Assembly: GCA_017539045.1 (NCBI GenBank)
Contig: JAFYHS010000019.1
Span: 1 to 52,741, forward strand
Length of the DNA: 52,741 bases
From: Bacteroidales bacterium
GTDB taxonomy: Bacteria > Bacteroidota > Bacteroidia > Bacteroidales > F082
Direction: 5' to 3'
Shown here: positions 32,801-41,193 of the stretch, one piece after another
Position numbering within the stretch: the first letter of the stretch is position 1
Layout of the letters: the number at the start of each line of letters is the position of its first letter
The notes under the pieces: model-generated
Databases searched by the model: none
The model's input: only the letters and a program-made list of their open reading frames with translations
Told to the model about the DNA's origin: nothing
Position numbers and translations under genes: made by a program

Positions 32801-34752
32801 CCTGGACCTTTGTCAGCGACGACCCGTACGAAGGCAACTACTGTGTGAAGAGTGGTGGCTCAGGCATCAGCAACGTCACGTCCAACCTCATCTTGAGCCA
32901 CGAGGCTGGATCGAACGACAGCATCTCCTTCTATTACAAAGTGTCGTCAGAAAACAGCTACGACAAGTTGCACTTCTATATCGACAACCAAGAGATGGGC
33001 ACATGGTCGGGCAACATCGGCTGGACCAAGGCCGCCTACCCCGTCACTGCCGGAAGACACACCTATAAATGGGCCTATACCAAAGACGGCAGCGTGAATA
33101 GCGGTAGCGACTGCGGCTGGATCGACTACATCGGACTGCCTGCCGAGCGCGTCATGGCCGGCACCGCTGGCTACGACGTGACCGTCTGCGAAGGCAACGA
33201 CGCCCAAATTGTGGGCTACGCCATCCACTACGACAACCTGACTTGGACCACCTCGGGCGACGGCACCTTCGATGATGCCAGCATCGCCATGCCGATGTAT
33301 ACCCCTGGCGAGCAAGACTTGGCCAACCGCGAAGTCACGCTGACCATCACCATCAACGGCGAGGGCCAGACCATCACCGACGAGACAAAGGTGTTTATCG
33401 TGGACAGAACGGAGATTGAAAACGCACTGACCGATGTGCAATACTGCGCCACCGATGCGCCTCAGCCTGTTGCCGTGAGGATCACGGGCGAATACATCAA
33501 CTTCCAATGGCTGACCGACGGCGATGGCACCTTCGAAGACGCCTCCGCTTTGGAGACCAACTACACGCCCGGCATCAACGACATGACTAACGGGGTCCAC
33601 CTGACCGCCTTTGCCGTTTCGCCCGGCTGTGGTTCCTTCACCTACGACTATTCCTTTGAGATGAACCCGATGCCCAGCTTCGACATGGGTCTCATCCCGC
33701 CCTGCGTCTTCGCCTATTGCCCAGGACAAGACATCGACTTCCCCGCCCCTGTCGAGTTCTCCGGCTTCGTTGACGGACAGATGACACTGACGATCAACGG
33801 CGAAAACTACACGGTTGTGGAAGGCGAGCCGTTCTTGCTGCCCACGGCCTCACTCGAGCCTGGCTACCACGTCATGGAGATCCAGCATATCAGCAATGGC
33901 CTTTGCGAGACCGACCTCGACAATTCATTCAGCTTCTACATCATGGAGGCCCCGACGCTGATGGCCGAGGAAACCCAATATGAGGTTTGCCAAGGCGAGA
34001 GCGTCGACATCGTGCTCAACGCCACTGGCGGCATTCCTAACAACCCCGAGCCTTATACCTACACCGTCAGTGGTGAAGGCATCGAGCCGTTTGAATTCAC
34101 TGGTGACAGCTACACGTTGACCTTATCGCCCACCGAGAGTACCGAGATCCATCTGACGAAGGTGGTCATGGCCAATCCCGACTGCGGTGGTGACTGTGAA
34201 GCCGACCTCGACATCACGCTCGTCATCAATGTATACGAACATGCCGCCCAGCCCGTGATCAACGGTGACGCTGAGCTGGATGTGCGTCTGACGCCCACCA
34301 CGACCTACACCATCGCCAACGATGTGATGGTAGGCTTCGGCATCGAGCCCGAAGAGGCCGGCACGCTGGTGCCTGCCAACGACGGCAAGTCGGTGGTGGT
34401 CACCTGGAGCAGCAACTACAGAGGCACCGCGGTGCTGACGGCCACGCCCGTCTCTCCCTGCAACGACGGCGTCGGCACCTTGAACATCAACGTGAAGAAC
34501 TCGACCGACGTGAACGAATATGGCGTGAATGCCAGCGTCTATCCCAACCCGACTGACGGCAACGTCACCATCGAGGCTGAGGGTATGCAGCGCCTCACCG
34601 TGGTGAACGAGCTCGGTCAGGTGGTGTATGACGCCGAGGTGAACAACGACACTGAGACGCTCGACATGAGCCAATATGGTGTGGGTGTGTATATGATCCG
34701 CATCTACACGTTGAATGGCATTGGCGTCAAGCGCGTGAATGTGATTCGTTAA
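29860..34752 (+). CDS. Large gingipain-like C25 protease with T9SS sorting domain
   Basis: This is a predicted T9SS-secreted C25 cysteine protease of 1630 residues, a close relative of the protein at 8073. The signal peptide is MKKSLPIAIALVLFALIGSTALAQ. A propeptide-like region with conserved blocks (GGNGHFGEDRLRSPYWDP) precedes the C25 core at ~240-640, with His492 (HRDHG) and Cys525 (NCLTG). Ig-like segments follow. A cleaved-adhesin-like domain begins ~965 (FELGEFGEEWTNDAGRPW). Two units carry SGDGTF and DGDGTF (~1131 and ~1217), then further Ig-like regions. The sorting domain starts at ~1556 (VYPNPTDGNVTIEA to VKRVNVIR). Unlike 8073 it lacks GCDS repeats. It is a single-gene unit between two terminators. 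Confidence 0.92.
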   Translation: MKKSLPIAIALVLFALIGSTALAQTFNYPVKGKQGFNLTEKTRDGLHISYNVGQVTLNPIQYRGEEMSEVSINVLAIPSEAGKPNLPADSRMMAIPQGATPTLQVLSFDKEVIHNVNIAPALRIQSENEEPDMNYVKDMSVYSKDAYYPAEPFVMGSSYIRGVDAVTVAVTPFQYNPVTKDLVVYTNVELAVTFEGGNGHFGEDRLRSPYWDPILAAELLNYDQLPVIDYEARMQQWLRDNDKGAEYLIITPNNDAWAEYANQLKEYRTRQGILTEVYRLDEMPATNTNQMKSWFHNAYNTWEIAPVAVCLLGDHGNDMGQYIPAETVSHPSNGSCITDNRYADVVGNDNLPDMVFSRLIAETPAQLPVFVGKQLEYEYTNPNMDPDFYSRPITALGWQTERWFQICSEVFGGYMRNHGYNTNRINCIYQGQPGNIWSSNQNTSMVVNYFGPNGVGYIPQTPSELGDWNNGTPELVVQAVNEGSFWLQHRDHGLETGWGEPAVRNSHVYQMNNVGKLPFVMSINCLTGKFNYNQDCFCEAWMRRTYNGENAGAVGVLCPTETSYSFVNDAFVWGVYDLFDGDFMPDYGPYAANTGNWMPAFGNVAGKYFLAQSNWPYNTDDKDITYTMFTAHCDAFLRIYTQVPQEMDVTHPEVVIAGLGEVSITAPEGCMISLVKDDGEGGWEILAVAEATGDPQTIEFTPQVPPTEINLVVTGQNYLRYEAVMGVIPADGPYIVFDSKTIHDQNYNQQLDFGESIDLDITMKNVGSDPMQAFEAVLETESEYITITNGTAQFENMDPNTTQTVANAFSFIVADNVPDNTSNRFTITVTNGEDEYVSNIAMKAYAPLFDLGNMSITEVSGNGNGRLDAGETAKLSFPIENKGHADAAATVASLQMLSPYIIVEESTVNFDNVNAGETQTAVYDISIDEDTPIGYTCSIAVDVSSGQYNAVENYVVKVGLVVEDFELGEFGEEWTNDAGRPWTFVSDDPYEGNYCVKSGGSGISNVTSNLILSHEAGSNDSISFYYKVSSENSYDKLHFYIDNQEMGTWSGNIGWTKAAYPVTAGRHTYKWAYTKDGSVNSGSDCGWIDYIGLPAERVMAGTAGYDVTVCEGNDAQIVGYAIHYDNLTWTTSGDGTFDDASIAMPMYTPGEQDLANREVTLTITINGEGQTITDETKVFIVDRTEIENALTDVQYCATDAPQPVAVRITGEYINFQWLTDGDGTFEDASALETNYTPGINDMTNGVHLTAFAVSPGCGSFTYDYSFEMNPMPSFDMGLIPPCVFAYCPGQDIDFPAPVEFSGFVDGQMTLTINGENYTVVEGEPFLLPTASLEPGYHVMEIQHISNGLCETDLDNSFSFYIMEAPTLMAEETQYEVCQGESVDIVLNATGGIPNNPEPYTYTVSGEGIEPFEFTGDSYTLTLSPTESTEIHLTKVVMANPDCGGDCEADLDITLVINVYEHAAQPVINGDAELDVRLTPTTTYTIANDVMVGFGIEPEEAGTLVPANDGKSVVVTWSSNYRGTAVLTATPVSPCNDGVGTLNINVKNSTDVNEYGVNASVYPNPTDGNVTIEAEGMQRLTVVNELGQVVYDAEVNNDTETLDMSQYGVGVYMIRIYTLNGIGVKRVNVIR

Positions 34753-34773
34753 GGGTTTTACCCTTTGTTAATC

Positions 34774-34807
34774 AAAAGCGGCTGACCGTTGGTCAGCCGC
34801 TTTTTTT
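34774..34807 (+). terminator. Strong rho-independent terminator
   Basis: AAAAGCGGCTGACC (34774-34787) pairs perfectly with GGTCAGCCGCTTTT (34791-34804) around a GTT loop, followed by more T. It lies 21 bases after the C25 stop. Confidence 0.93.
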
Positions 34808-34941
34808 GTGCAGTTTTGCTCACTTTGTTTGCATTTATGTTTCCCGTATCAAAGCACCTTGAGGATTGTCCGTCATTGACTCGCTTTGCGTCGTCGAATC
34901 GATGATTTGCGAGGATCCGGTAGGCCCAGCGTCCGGTGGGC

Positions 34942-35060
34942 TTCCCCCTTTTAAGGGGGGCAGGGGGGATTCAACACTCGTCCGGCAGGCAGACTATGCT
35001 GCTTGTCAAGAGGCGTGTGTTGACTCCCCCGCCCTTCGGGCACCCCCTCAAGAGGGGGAA
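34942..35060. repeat. Nested palindromic element bounded by C5/G5 hairpins
   Basis: Each end is a small hairpin: CCCCCTT..AAGGGGG at 34944-34959 and CCCCCTC..GAGGGGG at 35043-35058. The two halves also pair at long range: GGGGGATTCAACAC (34964-34977) is the reverse complement of GTGTTGACTCCCCC (35017-35030) with one mismatch. A GCCC-TTC-GGGC hairpin lies at 35031-35040. This gives a cloverleaf-like fold with no coding content. Confidence 0.75.
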
Positions 35061-35105
35061 GCGCGAAGCGACGACGAGGAGTGTAGTCCTCTGGCGGTGT
35101 AAGGG

Positions 35106-35127
35106 ATGGCGGATCCTTGTCCGCCAT
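35106..35127. repeat. Short ATnGCGG hairpin
   Basis: ATGGCGGA (35106-35113) pairs with TCCGCCAT (35120-35127) over a 6-base loop. It belongs to a family also seen at 35329, 35386, 46807 and 52364. Confidence 0.7.
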
Positions 35128-35160
35128 GAGGTTTTTGGGCGGAAGAGTTGGGTAATGAGG

Positions 35161-35292
35161 TTCCCGCTGCGCGGGAATGGAGTAATCATTATAAGGTAAC
35201 ACGCGGCGGCTTGGAGCGTTTACGGGTCGTAAGCGTTACCTGCCGCCGCAGGCCACATTATGTCCACCTCCATTCCCGCCGTTAGGCGGGAA
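35161..35292. repeat. TTCCCGC-bounded palindromic element, copy A
   Basis: Both ends are hairpins (TTCCCGC..GCGGGAA at 35161-35177; TTCCCGCC..GGCGGGAA at 35273-35292). The ends also pair at long range: GCGGGAATGGAG (35170-35181) is the exact reverse complement of CTCCATTCCCGC (35268-35279). Inside, GCGGCGG pairs with CCGCCGC. Copy A is 132 bp, with an extra ~15 bp at its centre relative to copy B. Confidence 0.85.
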
Positions 35293-35328
35293 CCTGAGCC
35301 AAGGGGACTAGCCGCCCCTCTAACCCTC

Positions 35329-35350
35329 ATTGCGGGCGGAGACCCGCAAT
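35329..35350. repeat. Short ATnGCGG hairpin
   Basis: ATTGCGGG (35329-35336) pairs with CCCGCAAT (35343-35350) over a 6-base loop. Confidence 0.7.
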
Positions 35351-35385
35351 CTCATGAGCGGGAGTGTGTCACTATCGCGTAGGGG

Positions 35386-35406
35386 ATTGCGGATCAAGTC
35401 CGCAAT
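35386..35406. repeat. Short ATnGCGG hairpin
   Basis: ATTGCGGA (35386-35393) pairs with TCCGCAAT (35399-35406) over a 5-base loop. Confidence 0.7.
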
Positions 35407-35438
35407 GACTCCAAGGGCGTAATGGTTGGGTAAAGAGG

Positions 35439-35555
35439 TTCCCGCTGCGCGGGAATGGAGTTAGTATTAACAGGTAACACGCGGCGGCTTGGAGCGTTTT
35501 ACCTGCCGCCGCAGGCCACTTTATGTCCACCTCCATTCCCGCCGTTAGGCGGGAA
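35439..35555. repeat. TTCCCGC-bounded palindromic element, copy B
   Basis: This direct repeat of copy A is 117 bp, nearly identical over both ends and the GCGGCGGCTTGGAGCGTT core. The flanking GTTGGGTAAnGAGG is also shared. The centre is shorter by ~15 bp, consistent with loss between the two GCGTT repeats of copy A. Confidence 0.85.
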
Positions 35556-35617
35556 TCTCATTGTTCGCATTCATGTTAAGAAGCGATGAAGGAGCAACGG
35601 CCCATAGAGGAATAAAG

Positions 35618-35653
35618 AAAAAAAATGGCCGCGTCGTCACGACGGGGCCATTT
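35618..35653 (-). terminator. Terminator of the VWA/small-protein operon
   Basis: Read on the minus strand, AAATGGCC..CGTC pairs with GACG..GGCCATTT, with a one-base mismatch on each side and a short loop, followed by eight T. It lies ~70 bases after the stop of the 83-residue gene. A separate hairpin, GTGCACC-GGGA-GGTGCAC (35680-35697), sits in the 3' leader. Confidence 0.8.
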
Positions 35654-35721
35654 GAAATAAGAATACAAATAGTTATGCTGTGCACCGGGAGGTGCACCTA
35701 GTATAAATCATGCTAGTTGAT

Positions 35722-35973
35722 TTATTCCTGTTCTTTCTTGCGCTTGCCCAAAAGGTAGGCGCCAGCCAGACCAGCCAGCACGAAGATGCCTTCGCCAGCG
35801 GGGACGTACCAGTCCTCAGCCGAGTTGTAGATCTGCGGGAGTTCTACAAACATGCTAGGGTCTGCCGTTTCGCGGTTCCTGGTGAACTCATCATCGTCAA
35901 TGATAAAGACCTGGGCTTTGGCCGTGGCGGCAAACATCATCAGGGCGGCTGCTATCATTATTACTTTTTTCAT
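35722..35973 (-). CDS. Small exported protein with C-terminal membrane anchor
   Basis: This 83-residue protein has a clear signal peptide (MKKVIMIAAALMMFAATAKAQ) and a short acidic mature segment (IIDDDEFTRNRETADPSM). Its last 27 residues have a tripartite pattern: a motif VPAGEG, a hydrophobic helix IFVLAGLAGAYLLG, and a basic tail KRKKEQE. That layout recalls C-terminal sorting tails such as PEP-CTERM. No matching sortase is in the window, and simple tail anchoring is equally possible. It lies 52 bases downstream of the VWA gene on the same strand and shares its terminator, so it is probably expressed with it. Confidence 0.78.
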   Translation of the reverse strand: MKKVIMIAAALMMFAATAKAQVFIIDDDEFTRNRETADPSMFVELPQIYNSAEDWYVPAGEGIFVLAGLAGAYLLGKRKKEQE

Positions 35974-36025
35974 CGTATGTAGGTTTTATTTTGTTATTCT
36001 TCCGTTAATTATCAGTGCCCTTTGA

Positions 36026-39000
36026 TTATTGAATCATCATCTTTTGGACCTTAGTCTCGTTGTTTCTGGTGAAGCAGAGCATGCAGACGCCCCTGACGTT
36101 GCTGGGCAGGCTGACGGTGTTCTGCGTGTCAGTGAGCTCGGTGGCGTAGACCACGCGGCCCAACACGTCGACCACCTCGAAGTGACCGGTGCCGTTGACG
36201 ATGAGGTTGCCATGGTCGAAGAAGGCGAAGTGCTCAAGCACGGGCTCCTCTTCGTTGGTGTCCATCTCGCCGAACACGATCTTGAAGCGCGTGTTGTAGT
36301 CGTCGACGCGGCCCTCGAAGGTGTAGTGGTCGTGGGTCAGCATGTCGGTCTTGATGCCGGTGATGTTGTCGACCAGGGTGAGGCTGCTGAAGTTATCGTT
36401 GGCGCGCTCCCAGTTGAGGGTGAAGTTGCCGTCTTCCTCAGCAGCGAAGTTGAGGGTCTGGTAATCCTTGTCGCTATTGCGGAAGTAGATGGCAAGGTTC
36501 TCGTTGTCATAGCGGAAGTAGATGCGGCCGGCGGGCGAGCCCATGCGCAGCTTCTTGGCGCCGTCGTTTTCGGGACGGTTGAGTTCGAGGACAGCCACAT
36601 CAGTATTGCCTTCGTAATCCTTGACAATGAAGTTGATCAGAGGATAGGTCGGACGCTCACCACGGAAGTTGGGCGTAGCATCGTTGGTACGCATGTCGTT
36701 GGTGAAGTGAGCCGTGCCATTACTACCAACTTGGATGAAGAAGCCCTGGTGCATGTTGATTGTCGGGCCAGCTGCCTTTGCACCTTCCGAAGGAGTTGTA
36801 TGCGGAATTTGTAGATAAGCATTTGATTCAGGATCATAAATAGCGCAAGTCTCTTCAAACTTACTACCTGTCCACAAACCAGAGTTACCTTCAACAAATG
36901 CATCGAAATCCAAGAAACTCTGGTAGGGGTTGCCGAGGAGGTTGTAGCCTTCCAAACCCGTCTTATAACCATCCAGGTCAATGATGGCATCTGTCGTGTA
37001 AGTGACAGGGATGTCGACATTACCGTTGTTCAGCGTGCCGCGGTTCTGGAGGAACTGGCCATTTTTACTGCCGTCATTATTATCATTCCAAAGATGACGA
37101 TCTCCAAAATACTCAGTATATAGAGCAAGCAGGTAGCCCTTGCCAGGGATAAAGTGATCTTCGTTTCCAGTGCCTTCCTCGTTGTTGTATACAAGAGGAG
37201 TGGTATAGCCGGCATCCATGTGCCAGTGGCTGTTGCTGTTACGCTTGAAGTTGATCCAATGGTATTTAGGCTCATAGAAGCAGTAGAAATCAATTACATT
37301 GAACGATCTAGCATCTGTCGGGAAGAGCGCAATATCATCGTTGTCGACATTGAGATGAATCAAGCAAGGGTTCTTGGGGTCAGCACCTTCATGTGCTGCT
37401 ACCCAACTCGCCCAATTTGGTCCCCATGCATGTGGAACCTGTCCGGTCTCATCATAAGTCCAACCAAACTGGCTACCAGTCAACGAAGAGCTCACATTGT
37501 GCCAACGCACTCCATCTTCAGTATAAGAACTACCGAAGTCCTTAATGGTCTGACCGGTGTAGGCAGTAATTTGTGAATCTTCATCTTGGAGTAACGAAAC
37601 GTTTTCGTCGATATAGACCACAGTGCTCACACCATCTTTACTTCCAGAAACGGTACTCTTGGTGACATTGCCATCATTTTTATAAAGGTTAATAGCACCA
37701 CCATATATCGCAGGAGCCTCACTGACGTTGTAAGCAACTCCCGTTTCGCCATTTTGAGCGTTCGGAATGTTTGTGTTGACATTCATGTTGCCACTGTTGT
37801 GACGCTCGAGCATTTGGTCAAGCGAAGCAGCATAGTCGAGGCGGATACCGTCGGCCGAAGCAACACAGTTGAAATCAGAGAACTCAAGAATGGGATAGTC
37901 GCCGTTAATGTTACCACCATCAGGTGAGGATTGGAGGTTATAATTGTTTCCAATGGCAGTGGTGCGTTTCCATGAAGCTTGGCCAGAAGCAACACCTGCG
38001 TTTAGTTTCTTCAAAAGCGGCGTGCCGCCATCCAAAATCATGTAATCCAAGTGCTCAACACCCAAATCATCAGTCCAATTCACAGCCTCCCAAGCTCCGC
38101 CTACCATATTGTCATTACTGCGGTCTTCACGCATGCGTGACTGATTACGTGTATTAGTATAATCAATGCCAAAGCCATTGGAAGGAATCGTTTGGTTCCA
38201 TGCGGTGTTGACGGTCAGGATTTCCGTAGCATGTTCAGGAAGGCTCGGAGAATAGCAACTTTGTGAATCAAAGTTATTGCCACCTGCAATTTGACGGAAG
38301 CCTGTGGTTTGGTTCAAACCGCTACTCTCTCTCGAGAACCTCACATAGCAATTGCTGACGTTGGCTGCAGTTGGATTGATGGCAACAATGCCAGCCACGG
38401 GTTTGTTCTCAGCGCCAGCGGTTGTTCCCAAGTAGTTGAACACGCCATTAGTGAAGCCGTTGCTGAATTTACCAGCGCCTTCGTTCTCGGCAATCATGCC
38501 GCCCATCGTATAACCCGAGAGCTCGGCCATGGCCATGCAGGAATGAATGTTACCTCTGTTGAGACCCACCAGGCCGCCATATTTCAAGTTTTGATCCTCT
38601 GAAGGTTTGTAATCAGGATTACCAGGATCATTATTGCAGGTGATACGACCAGCAGCTTCGCAGTTGAAGATTGAACCTCCAGCTTCAAGTGTATCAGCAA
38701 TAATGCCGTGGTGTACGAAGTCTCCATTACGGTTTTTGCCACGGAAGTCAGCATCAAGTACAAAAACGTTCTTGATTGTGCCTTTCACATCAGAGAACAT
38801 GCCAGGGAAGACGACCACGCCACCTTGGTTTTGAACTATCTGTTTGTAGAATTTCGAAGCGTTGTTTTTCAAGCCTGTGATAACATATCCATTGCCATCG
38901 AAGGTACCTTCGTAACACATGTGGACTTTCGCTCCGTTTACTTCTTTAAATCTGGTCAATCCTTCAGTAGAATTTGGATCAATTTCCACTTGCCAGCCGC

Positions 39001-41134
39001 AGCCGATGGGTACCCAATTATGGCGACTCATATCGATGTCGGCAGTAAGTTTGCCGTTCAGTTTGGGGTGCGAAGCTACGGTGTTGGAGTTGGGCACAGA
39101 CCCGTGGACAGTGTATCCAATACGGCCGTTCACCTCACTGATAAACCAAGCAAGATCTTCGGGAGTGCCGATTTCAGCGGTTAAACCCGATCCATCTCCC
39201 TCGATAGTTGTAACGACTTGACCACTTGCGTTTTTCACTATGAAAGTGGATGGCTTTACTGTGACCACTTCCGTCCACACCGAGCCCATCACATTGGCTG
39301 AGGTAGGCGGGAACGGACCATAATACACAAATTGGCCAGGGTTATTGGGATCGGGGGCTTGGATATATGAATTCAAAGGATCGTTAGTAGCGATGCCATC
39401 ACCCCACGAACCACCATCAGCAATCTCGATGTGTATCTTGATGACAATCTTGCGGCCATGGGCGGTCAAATTACCATGAACATCCTCTTCAGTTCCAACC
39501 CAGTGATGCGAGAAGTTGAAATTAGTCATTTGAATTTTGTCGGTGCCGACAAGTCTTATAAAATCGGAAGGCAACTTGTTTTCACCGCATTGGGGATCGT
39601 CTTCCATAACAACGCCTGTGATGGGATTCCCTGTCTCTGGATCAGTGATTGTGCCAATGACAAGTGTGCCTGCGTCGTTAAGATCTTCAAATTTGTATTC
39701 CTCAGCGTCCTCATCGTAGTAATACTTGGGAGCATAGGCAGTCACATCACTAGCGCCATTGGGCAGTTCGAAATTGGGCGACACAGCATCTTGTACGATG
39801 GTGGCAGCCGGAAGAGCCATTGCGCCACTGGCGCCCGCGATGGTGGTGAAGATTTCTTTCAAGCCATCAGCTGACTCGGCTTTGTAGTAGTAATCCTCGC
39901 TATCCTGTGTGCCTGGATTGTTCCAACCCGTTGCATCCGGATAGTTGGATGAGGTGCGGTTCATGTAGTTTCGGATATTGTCGGTCTCGTTATCAAACAC
40001 ACCAATGGTGAACACTGGGGCATTGAAGGCATAGGTCGTGCCATTGTCGGTCCAACTGTGTTTCAGGTTGTAAGCATATGCAATAGTGTTACCTGCAACT
40101 GTGGTGCTAAAATTACTTTCATATGTCGGTGCGCCATCGGTGAACATTACCACAACTTTTTGACGCTTGTTGAATTCCTCTGCACCATCCTCGTCTAAAA
40201 TGCTCTTCAAAACGTATCGGGCTTTGTTCATGCCATAGTCTGCAGCTGTAGCACCGCCGGCATGAAGACCATTAACAGCATCTTTGATGAACTGAGCTTC
40301 GGTTCTTGGAGCTCTACGGTTAATGACAACCTGAGTGTAGTTTGCGTTTTGTAGACTTGATGAGTAGTAATAACTATCGTCACCTTCTGTAATGTCTCCT
40401 TCAGTGGTAGCCCACACGTTCATTGCATACTTCACGATACTGATACGGTGGTCCACCTGATAGTTTACAGCATCCTCAGCAATATTGTCTACAAAATCGC
40501 AAACAGCTTCCTGCAGAGCTTCCAATTTATTTTTGTCTCCAGCACTAGCTCTTGTATAAAGCACACCGGTCCAAATAACACCAGTATTACTCGTAACGTT
40601 GTTGGGCGCCGTAGTCGTTACACCAGTTCCTGAAAGATAATACCATGTTGTATTAACTTGGTAACGAAGACGATAATATGTTGGCCTATTTCCTTGGGTT
40701 TGTCTTACAACAGGATAATACTGTCCATTTGAGTGTTTAATATAATATGTATTATTATTGCCATACCCATTATAGGAATAATTTTGTGAGGCTCTTGCCG
40801 TATAGGTATACGAGGTCATGGTTTGATCCATCGAACCCGAGACGTCCAAGACAAGGACGATGTCGGTAGGCTTGTGTTGGGCAACGGAGTGACCCGTAAC
40901 ATAGGTTTCAAGAAAAATATTTCCAGAAGTACCATTAGCGGGGTTATCCGGTACAAAATACTTGTTCATCACCAAACCTTCAGGGATGTTCGGGTGGCTA
41001 GGGTCAACATTCTGCGCGAACGCGCCCATGCTCACCAGCACCATCCCTATTAATAATAAGGTGTGGCCGAGGGCGCTTTTCCATTTGCCGTGGCCGAGCA
41101 GGGCCAGGCTTTTCTTGTTAGTGTAATGATTCAT
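36026..41134 (-). CDS. Large VWA-domain surface protein with GLUG motifs and sorting domain
   Basis: The start at 41134 (MNHYTNKKSLALLGHGKWKS, then a hydrophobic stretch ending MGAFAQ) gives 1702 residues; MQM at 41140 is an equally close alternative. The upstream extension from 41215 would begin inside the -7 box. The signal peptide has a long N-region of ~25 residues. A von Willebrand factor A domain starts at ~91 (DIVLVLDVSGSM, MIDAS D97-x-S99-G-S101; later MFTDGAPTYES). A central region has GLUG-type motifs (GGLVGLNRGNIHSC, GGMIAENEG). The last ~80 residues form a T9SS-type sorting domain (GHFEVVDVLGRVVYATEL to KVQKMMIQ). It is likely a metal-dependent surface adhesin. The adjacent HTH gene upstream may control it. 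Confidence 0.88.
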   Translation of the reverse strand: MNHYTNKKSLALLGHGKWKSALGHTLLLIGMVLVSMGAFAQNVDPSHPNIPEGLVMNKYFVPDNPANGTSGNIFLETYVTGHSVAQHKPTDIVLVLDVSGSMDQTMTSYTYTARASQNYSYNGYGNNNTYYIKHSNGQYYPVVRQTQGNRPTYYRLRYQVNTTWYYLSGTGVTTTAPNNVTSNTGVIWTGVLYTRASAGDKNKLEALQEAVCDFVDNIAEDAVNYQVDHRISIVKYAMNVWATTEGDITEGDDSYYYSSSLQNANYTQVVINRRAPRTEAQFIKDAVNGLHAGGATAADYGMNKARYVLKSILDEDGAEEFNKRQKVVVMFTDGAPTYESNFSTTVAGNTIAYAYNLKHSWTDNGTTYAFNAPVFTIGVFDNETDNIRNYMNRTSSNYPDATGWNNPGTQDSEDYYYKAESADGLKEIFTTIAGASGAMALPAATIVQDAVSPNFELPNGASDVTAYAPKYYYDEDAEEYKFEDLNDAGTLVIGTITDPETGNPITGVVMEDDPQCGENKLPSDFIRLVGTDKIQMTNFNFSHHWVGTEEDVHGNLTAHGRKIVIKIHIEIADGGSWGDGIATNDPLNSYIQAPDPNNPGQFVYYGPFPPTSANVMGSVWTEVVTVKPSTFIVKNASGQVVTTIEGDGSGLTAEIGTPEDLAWFISEVNGRIGYTVHGSVPNSNTVASHPKLNGKLTADIDMSRHNWVPIGCGWQVEIDPNSTEGLTRFKEVNGAKVHMCYEGTFDGNGYVITGLKNNASKFYKQIVQNQGGVVVFPGMFSDVKGTIKNVFVLDADFRGKNRNGDFVHHGIIADTLEAGGSIFNCEAAGRITCNNDPGNPDYKPSEDQNLKYGGLVGLNRGNIHSCMAMAELSGYTMGGMIAENEGAGKFSNGFTNGVFNYLGTTAGAENKPVAGIVAINPTAANVSNCYVRFSRESSGLNQTTGFRQIAGGNNFDSQSCYSPSLPEHATEILTVNTAWNQTIPSNGFGIDYTNTRNQSRMREDRSNDNMVGGAWEAVNWTDDLGVEHLDYMILDGGTPLLKKLNAGVASGQASWKRTTAIGNNYNLQSSPDGGNINGDYPILEFSDFNCVASADGIRLDYAASLDQMLERHNSGNMNVNTNIPNAQNGETGVAYNVSEAPAIYGGAINLYKNDGNVTKSTVSGSKDGVSTVVYIDENVSLLQDEDSQITAYTGQTIKDFGSSYTEDGVRWHNVSSSLTGSQFGWTYDETGQVPHAWGPNWASWVAAHEGADPKNPCLIHLNVDNDDIALFPTDARSFNVIDFYCFYEPKYHWINFKRNSNSHWHMDAGYTTPLVYNNEEGTGNEDHFIPGKGYLLALYTEYFGDRHLWNDNNDGSKNGQFLQNRGTLNNGNVDIPVTYTTDAIIDLDGYKTGLEGYNLLGNPYQSFLDFDAFVEGNSGLWTGSKFEETCAIYDPESNAYLQIPHTTPSEGAKAAGPTINMHQGFFIQVGSNGTAHFTNDMRTNDATPNFRGERPTYPLINFIVKDYEGNTDVAVLELNRPENDGAKKLRMGSPAGRIYFRYDNENLAIYFRNSDKDYQTLNFAAEEDGNFTLNWERANDNFSSLTLVDNITGIKTDMLTHDHYTFEGRVDDYNTRFKIVFGEMDTNEEEPVLEHFAFFDHGNLIVNGTGHFEVVDVLGRVVYATELTDTQNTVSLPSNVRGVCMLCFTRNNETKVQKMMIQ

Positions 41135-41193
41135 TTGCATTTGGAATTTTTTAATTATTATGAATTTATATCTCTTTTTTCGTGCTTTTCGGA

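Larger units (their letters stand above)
34808..35617. other. Gene-free stretch made of palindromic intergenic elements
   Basis: About 800 bases between convergent genes hold no credible coding region. The short open frames here run through G/C tracts and hairpins. The stretch contains one long C/G-tract element (34942-35060), two copies of a TTCCCGC-bounded element (35161-35292 and 35439-35555) and three short ATnGCGG hairpins (35106-35127, 35329-35350, 35386-35406). All are listed separately. Confidence 0.8.

Noticed and set aside
34866-35202. Short open frames on both strands (72-87 residues)
   Set aside because: They run through C/G tracts and paired repeats of the intergenic elements, with no start signal and no protein-like composition.
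34942-35555. CRISPR array
   Set aside because: The repeats are long, few and palindromic, with irregular spacing and no cas genes; they do not alternate with uniform spacers.
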